From assembly GCA_023421135.1 (NCBI GenBank), contig JAEZUG010000030.1:1-17868 (forward strand): 17,868 nucleotides of DNA. Direction: 5' to 3'. Below the pieces are notes generated by a model that ran no database searches, was not told the origin of the DNA, and was given only the letters and a program-made list of their open reading frames with translations. The position numbers and the translations under genes were made by a program. The stretch comes from Candidatus Cloacimonadota bacterium. Its GTDB lineage: Bacteria > Cloacimonadota > Cloacimonadia > Cloacimonadales > Cloacimonadaceae. Within the stretch, counting starts at the first letter, position 1. Each line of letters opens with the position of its first letter. Shown in pieces: positions 14,896-17,868 of the stretch.

Positions 14896-16665
14896 CTATT
14901 TCTTGGTGATGGCGCTGAATTTGCAGGCTGTATAGCAAGCCCCGCACTTGATGCAGAGGCTTTGATCGATCACGTGGGGCTGTTTGACTGTTCCCGAGAT
15001 ACACATGACCGGGCATTTTCTGGCACAGGCGGTGCAGCCGACGCACTTGTCCGGGATGATCTCGTAATGCAGTAGGGCAGTGCAAACACCGGCAGGGCAA
15101 CGCTTTTCATTGATGTGCGCCAGGTATTCATCCTTGAAATAGCGCAGGGTGGTGAGCACGGGATTGGGGGCTGTCTGTCCCAAGCCGCAGAGAGAACCTT
15201 TGATGATATTGGTGGCGAGTTCTTCCAGCCTGCCGATATCTTCCGGCTCGCCTTTGCCTTCCGTGATCCGGGTGAGGATTTCCAGCATTCTGCGAGTGCC
15301 GATCCGGCAGAAAGTGCATTTGCCGCAGGATTCGTTTTGGGTGAAATTCAGGAAAAACCGGGCAACATCGACCATGCAATTGGTCTGATCCATCACCACC
15401 ATGCCGCCGGAACCCATGATAGCGCCGGTTTGGGTGATGGAATCGTAATCCACGATGGTATCCAGGAGGGCTTCCGGGATGCAGCCACCGGAGGGTCCGC
15501 CCAATTGGACTGCCTTGAAGGGGGCTTCGGTCTTCATGCCGCCGCCTACTTTGTAGATCACGTCCCGCACGCTGATGCCCATGGGCACTTCGATCAAGCC
15601 GCCGCCTTTGATCTTTCCCGCCAGGGCAAAGACCTTGGTGCCGGGGGATTTTTCCGTGCCGTATTGGCGGAAGGCTGCCGCTCCATTGGTGATGATCCAG
15701 GTGATATTGGCCCAGGTCTCGACGTTGTTGATATTGGTAGGCTTGCCCCAGAGGCCGGATTCAGCGGGGAAGGGAGGCCGGATGGTGGGCATGCCGCGCT
15801 TGCCTTCGATGGATTGCATCAGAGCGGTTTCCTCTCCGCAAACAAAGGCTCCGGCGCCTTCTTTGATATGCAGGTCAAAAGAGAAATCTGTGCCCAGGAT
15901 GTTCTTGCCCAGGAGATTGGCAGCCTCGGCATCGTCGATGGCTTTGAGCAAGTGCCGGATGGCCAGGGGATACTCGGCACGGCAATAGATATAGCCTTCA
16001 TCCGCGCCCATGGCATAGGCTCCGATCACCATGCCTTCGATCACGCTGTGGGGATCACCTTCCAGCACGCTGCGATCCATAAAAGCTCCGGGATCACCTT
16101 CATCGGCATTGCAGACCACATATTTTTTGGGGCCGGGGGCTTTTTGGGCAAAGCTCCATTTCAGGCCGGTGGAAAATCCTGCTCCGCCTCTGCCTCGGAG
16201 ACCGGAGTCTTTGACCTCTTGCACGATCTCTTCGGGTTTGAGGGTCAGAGCTTTTTTCAGAGCGGAATAACCGCCTGCCGCGATGTATTCATCCAGGGAT
16301 TGAGGATCTATCCTGCCGCAATTGCGCAGGACAATCCGCACCTGGTTGTTGATCAAATCATTGTGGATGGCGTTGCCTTTTTCTGCCAGGATCACTCTGC
16401 CTTTGACGTCTCTGCCTGCGATGTAATCTTCCAGGCTTTGGCTGATGGTTTCGGGATCCACCTGACCGAGGGTGAGCGAGCCGGCTTCCGTGCCGCAAAA
16501 CTCCACCAGCGGTTCTTCAAAACACATGCCGATACAGGCGGTTTTCTGCAGTTTCACCGGGAGGGTCTGCGCCTTCAGATATTCCTCCAGCTTGCGATGC
16601 ACTTCTCCTGCTCCTGCTGCCAGACCGCAGGACGCCATTCCCACTTTTACGATTATCTCTTGCAT
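14896..16665 (-). CDS. NuoF/HydB-like NADH-binding flavoprotein subunit
   Basis: A 589-residue subunit that oxidises or reduces NAD(H) at FMN and passes electrons to iron-sulfur clusters. It has the HydB-type architecture. The N-terminal thioredoxin-like [2Fe-2S] domain shows C13, C44 and C48, with C57 a possible fourth ligand. The FMN/NADH core follows: GLRGRGGAGFSTG (155-167), NADEGDPGAFMDR (186-198), GAGAFVCGEETAL (270-282). Next are a [4Fe-4S] site (C447, C450, C453, C493) and two C-terminal ferredoxin clusters (C541, C544, C547, C551 and C571, C574, C577, C581). C523, C528 and H533 could bind a metal. The ATG at 16665 with GAGGAG (16672-16677) is preferred over an in-frame TTG at 16686. 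The preceding NuoE-like gene's stop overlaps this ribosome-binding site, so the genes are translationally coupled. Confidence 0.95.
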   Translation of the reverse strand: MQEIIVKVGMASCGLAAGAGEVHRKLEEYLKAQTLPVKLQKTACIGMCFEEPLVEFCGTEAGSLTLGQVDPETISQSLEDYIAGRDVKGRVILAEKGNAIHNDLINNQVRIVLRNCGRIDPQSLDEYIAAGGYSALKKALTLKPEEIVQEVKDSGLRGRGGAGFSTGLKWSFAQKAPGPKKYVVCNADEGDPGAFMDRSVLEGDPHSVIEGMVIGAYAMGADEGYIYCRAEYPLAIRHLLKAIDDAEAANLLGKNILGTDFSFDLHIKEGAGAFVCGEETALMQSIEGKRGMPTIRPPFPAESGLWGKPTNINNVETWANITWIITNGAAAFRQYGTEKSPGTKVFALAGKIKGGGLIEVPMGISVRDVIYKVGGGMKTEAPFKAVQLGGPSGGCIPEALLDTIVDYDSITQTGAIMGSGGMVVMDQTNCMVDVARFFLNFTQNESCGKCTFCRIGTRRMLEILTRITEGKGEPEDIGRLEELATNIIKGSLCGLGQTAPNPVLTTLRYFKDEYLAHINEKRCPAGVCTALLHYEIIPDKCVGCTACARKCPVMCISGTVKQPHVIDQSLCIKCGACYTACKFSAITKK

Positions 16666-16675
16666 TGCTATCTCC

Positions 16676-17140
16676 TCAGAAATCAAAGCGTTCCAAAATG
16701 CCGGGAATCGCTTCTGCTGTCAGTTTGCCAAAGGTCTGGTCGTCCACCATCATCACGGGAGCCAAGCTGCAACAGCCCAGACACGCCACTTCCATCAGGG
16801 TGAATTTCAGGTCTTGAGTGGTATCTTCACCGCTCTCGAGCTGCAGCGCTTCTCTCAGGGCAGTGGCAATCGCATTGGCTCCAGAGACGTGACAGGCTGT
16901 GCCTTTGCAGATCCGGATGATGTGCTTGCCTTGGGGAACCAGCTTGAACATGGAATAAAAGGTTGCCACTCCATAGATTTCCGCGGCGGGGATGGACATT
17001 TGATCTGCCAAATACTGCATCGTGTCCCGGGAGAGATATCCCTCCAGGGCTTGAACTTTTTGCATCAGGGGAATCAGGATACCCTTTTTTCCACGATAAA
17101 ATTCGACGATTTTATCGAGCGCTTCTCTGTTATCCGACAT
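16676..17140 (-). CDS. NuoE/HydC-like [2Fe-2S] subunit
   Basis: A 154-residue thioredoxin-like [2Fe-2S] protein and first gene of the minus-strand operon. The N-terminal helical domain contains EIYGVATFYSMF (54-65). The cluster ligands are C78-x4-C83 and C120-x3-C124 (RICKGTACHV and ACLGCCSLAP), the standard 24-kDa/NuoE spacing; C123 is an extra Cys. It partners the NuoF/HydB-like subunit encoded next. AAAGGAG (17146-17152) lies 5 nt before the ATG. The length is normal for this family. Electron-bifurcating hydrogenases (HydC), NADP-reducing hydrogenases and StnABC/NfnABC complexes all use this subunit, so it does not by itself define the reaction. Confidence 0.95.
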   Translation of the reverse strand: MSDNREALDKIVEFYRGKKGILIPLMQKVQALEGYLSRDTMQYLADQMSIPAAEIYGVATFYSMFKLVPQGKHIIRICKGTACHVSGANAIATALREALQLESGEDTTQDLKFTLMEVACLGCCSLAPVMMVDDQTFGKLTAEAIPGILERFDF

Positions 17141-17172
17141 ACAGGCTCCTTTACAGGCAAATAATAATTCTT

Positions 17173-17213
17173 CTTAACACACACAAGGTAATGGTTTTAC
17201 CAATACCTTAACA
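17173..17213 (-). promoter_or_regulatory. Leader hairpin and CTTAACA repeats upstream of the nuoE-like gene
   Basis: CTTAACA occurs at 17173-17179 and 17207-17213. Between them an imperfect hairpin pairs AAGGTA (17185-17190) with TACCTT (17204-17209), and TGGT (17192-17195) with ACCA (17199-17202), around one A-A mismatch. It sits 33-73 nt upstream of the operon's first start codon, so it could be in the leader or be an operator. No canonical promoter or Rex-type palindrome was recognised. Confidence 0.35.
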
Positions 17214-17256
17214 GCAATAGTGAAGTGGGGAAGCTTGTCAAATCCTTTCTTTATAA

Positions 17257-17336
17257 GTGACGAGTGACGAGTGACCAGAGTGGAAGCGACATCTTGTCGC
17301 TTTTGGGAGTGACGAGTGACAAGTGACAAGTGACGA
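17257..17336 (+). repeat. Two heptamer arrays flanking a hairpin with T-run
   Basis: Units GTGACGA, GTGACGA and GTGACCA occupy 17257-17277. After about 31 nt, units GTGACGA, GTGACAA, GTGACAA and GTGACGA occupy 17309-17336. Between them AAGCGACA (17284-17291) and TGTCGCTT (17295-17302) form a perfect 8-bp stem with a TCT loop, followed by TT and GGG. The hairpin looks terminator-like, but no gene reads into it from the left, so it is more likely part of the repeat. Confidence 0.8.
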
Positions 17337-17366
17337 GAGCTGCGCTGCTGCCGCGCCCAATACTGG

Positions 17367-17390
17367 TCTGCCAAACTCCGATTTGGCAGA
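17367..17390. repeat. Perfect 9-bp inverted repeat
   Basis: TCTGCCAAA (17367-17375) and TTTGGCAGA (17382-17390) are perfect inverted arms around a 6-nt loop. It lies inside the gene-free repeat island and is not placed next to any gene end. Confidence 0.7.
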
Positions 17391-17405
17391 ATCAATTCCA
17401 GAGTG

Positions 17406-17595
17406 AATAGAACTCAAGATGACGCAGATGATTATGATTCACGCAGATATATCTCCTTCTAATCCTGTAATCCTGTAATCCTCGTGAAGGAATAGAACAC
17501 AGATGACGCAGATGATTATGATTCAAGCAGATATATCTCCTTCTAATCCTGAATCCTGAAATCCTCGTGAAGGAATAGAACTCAAGATGACTGGA
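17406..17595. repeat. 83-85-bp tandem repeat, two full copies plus a partial third
   Basis: Copy 1 covers 17406-17490 and copy 2 covers 17491-17573. Both begin GAATAGAAC and end ATCCTCGTGAAG, with only a few substitutions and 2 nt of net length difference. A third start, GAATAGAACTCAAGATGAC, is seen at 17574-17592, and a related GATAGAACGCAGATGACGC at 17642-17660. Inside copy 1 an 8-nt subrepeat (TAATCCTG) is repeated. No open frame is shared by the copies. Confidence 0.85.
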
Positions 17596-17657
17596 TCAGC
17601 AGGATAAAATATAGAACTGATCGACCTGATTTGCCTGATGAGATAGAACGCAGATGA

Positions 17658-17745
17658 CGCCCCTTCAGGGCTTTGATCAGAGCTTGTGGCACTTTAGTCG
17701 ATGGGTTGCCACCCATCGCTTGCAGATGGTCGCCCCTTCAGGGCT
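17658..17745. repeat. Duplicated hairpin-forming motif with intervening stem-loop
   Basis: CGCCCCTTCAGGGCT occurs at 17658-17672 and 17731-17745, and each copy can fold on its GCCC/GGGC ends. Between them CGATGGGT (17699-17706) and ACCCATCG (17711-17718) form a perfect 8-bp stem with a TGCC loop. The stretch has no gene. Confidence 0.75.
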
Positions 17746-17751
17746 CTTTCC

Positions 17752-17773
17752 GGGCAGACACACAGGTCTGCCC
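17752..17773. repeat. 8-bp inverted repeat at the inner edge of composite copy B
   Basis: GGGCAGAC (17752-17759) pairs with GTCTGCCC (17766-17773) around a 6-nt loop. It abuts composite repeat copy B. Copy A has no equivalent hairpin at its corresponding edge, so this may be a separate element. Confidence 0.65.
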
Positions 17774-17867
17774 CTACAATTTAATAGTGAGTAGTTAATG
17801 GTGAATAGAGCGCAGCCGCAGTTTCCCAGCTATGCGCTTACCGGACTTGTCACTTGTCACTTGTCAC
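17773..17867 (-). repeat. Dispersed composite repeat, copy B with heptamers
   Basis: On the minus strand, three GTGACAA units (17867 down to 17847) are followed by 74 nt (17846 down to 17773) starting GTCCGGTAA and ending ATTAAATTGTAGG. These match copy A (9965-10038) without gaps at 62 of 74 positions. The copies are in inverted orientation with heptamers at the outer ends. The array may extend past the right edge of the window. Confidence 0.85.
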
Positions 17868-17868
17868 T

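Noticed and set aside
15115..16803. Long plus-strand open frame opposite the NuoF/HydB-like gene
   Set aside because: It mirrors a gene with complete catalytic and cluster motifs, its translation is rich in His/Gly/Phe with no recognisable domain, and it has no ribosome-binding site; it is a codon-bias shadow.
9937..17867. Composite transposon bounded by terminal inverted repeats
   Set aside because: No transposase or integrase is encoded, a partial third copy lies outside, and the enclosed genes look like ordinary chromosomal genes; kept only as a repeat-family observation.
17257..17868. CRISPR array
   Set aside because: Units are either 7 nt in direct tandem or 83-85 nt without unique spacers, and no cas genes are present.

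Overview
The window looks like about 17.9 kb of chromosome from an anaerobic Gram-negative bacterium of the FCB group, most likely Candidatus Cloacimonadota. This taxonomic call is an inference. It rests on a PorV/PorQ-type outer-membrane protein, a secreted cohesin-like protein with a FlgD-Ig-like C-terminus, a Bacteroidetes-like thymidine kinase, a lipoprotein with a formylglycine-generating-enzyme (FGE)-like domain, and an NADH/ferredoxin-type iron-sulfur flavoprotein operon with no sign of aerobic respiration. No rRNA, tRNA, transposase or CRISPR was seen.

Layout. 1-227: left edge with a 7-bp tandem repeat. 228-3068: large repeat protein with a helical N-terminus and nine very short beta-propeller-like repeats. 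3150-5385: compact run of thymidine kinase, YggT, DivIVA and purine nucleoside phosphorylase. 5452-9019: second compact run of a TraR/DksA zinc-finger protein, signal peptidase II (LspA), a secreted OB/cohesin-like protein, a PorV/PorQ-type outer-membrane protein and a small tail-anchored protein. 9159-9929: flavodoxin-ferredoxin (EFR1-type) protein. 9919-10361: repeat-rich gap holding a composite dispersed repeat and a striking palindromic array of 11-mers. 10362-11435: lipoprotein with an FGE-like domain. 17140 down to 11557 (minus strand): three-gene operon for an NADH-dependent iron-sulfur flavoprotein complex (NuoE-like, NuoF/HydB-like, and a NuoG-like protein with an embedded GltD/NfnB-type FAD-NAD(P)H module). 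17141-17868: repeat island without genes.

How the genes work together. Thymidine kinase and purine nucleoside phosphorylase are nucleoside salvage enzymes embedded in an envelope and division gene neighbourhood. The order yggT-divIVA-(pnp)-traR/dksA-lspA resembles the ylmG-divIVA-ileS-dksA-like-lspA order known from Firmicutes. LspA would mature lipoproteins such as the FGE-like lipoprotein at 10362. The minus-strand operon is best read as a soluble electron-bifurcating or ferredoxin-dependent pyridine-nucleotide oxidoreductase (Stn/NfnABC-like, HydBC-related), not a hydrogenase or formate dehydrogenase.

Most notable signals: a 13-bp stem that buries the Shine-Dalgarno of thymidine kinase; a 3+3 palindromic array of 11-mers upstream of the lipoprotein gene; a family of 7-bp minisatellites (GTGANNA) attached to a 74-bp dispersed repeat present in inverted copies at about 9.9 and 17.8 kb; an apparent 2-nt frameshift at the 3' end of the NuoG/GltD-like gene; and an unusually short-bladed propeller protein.
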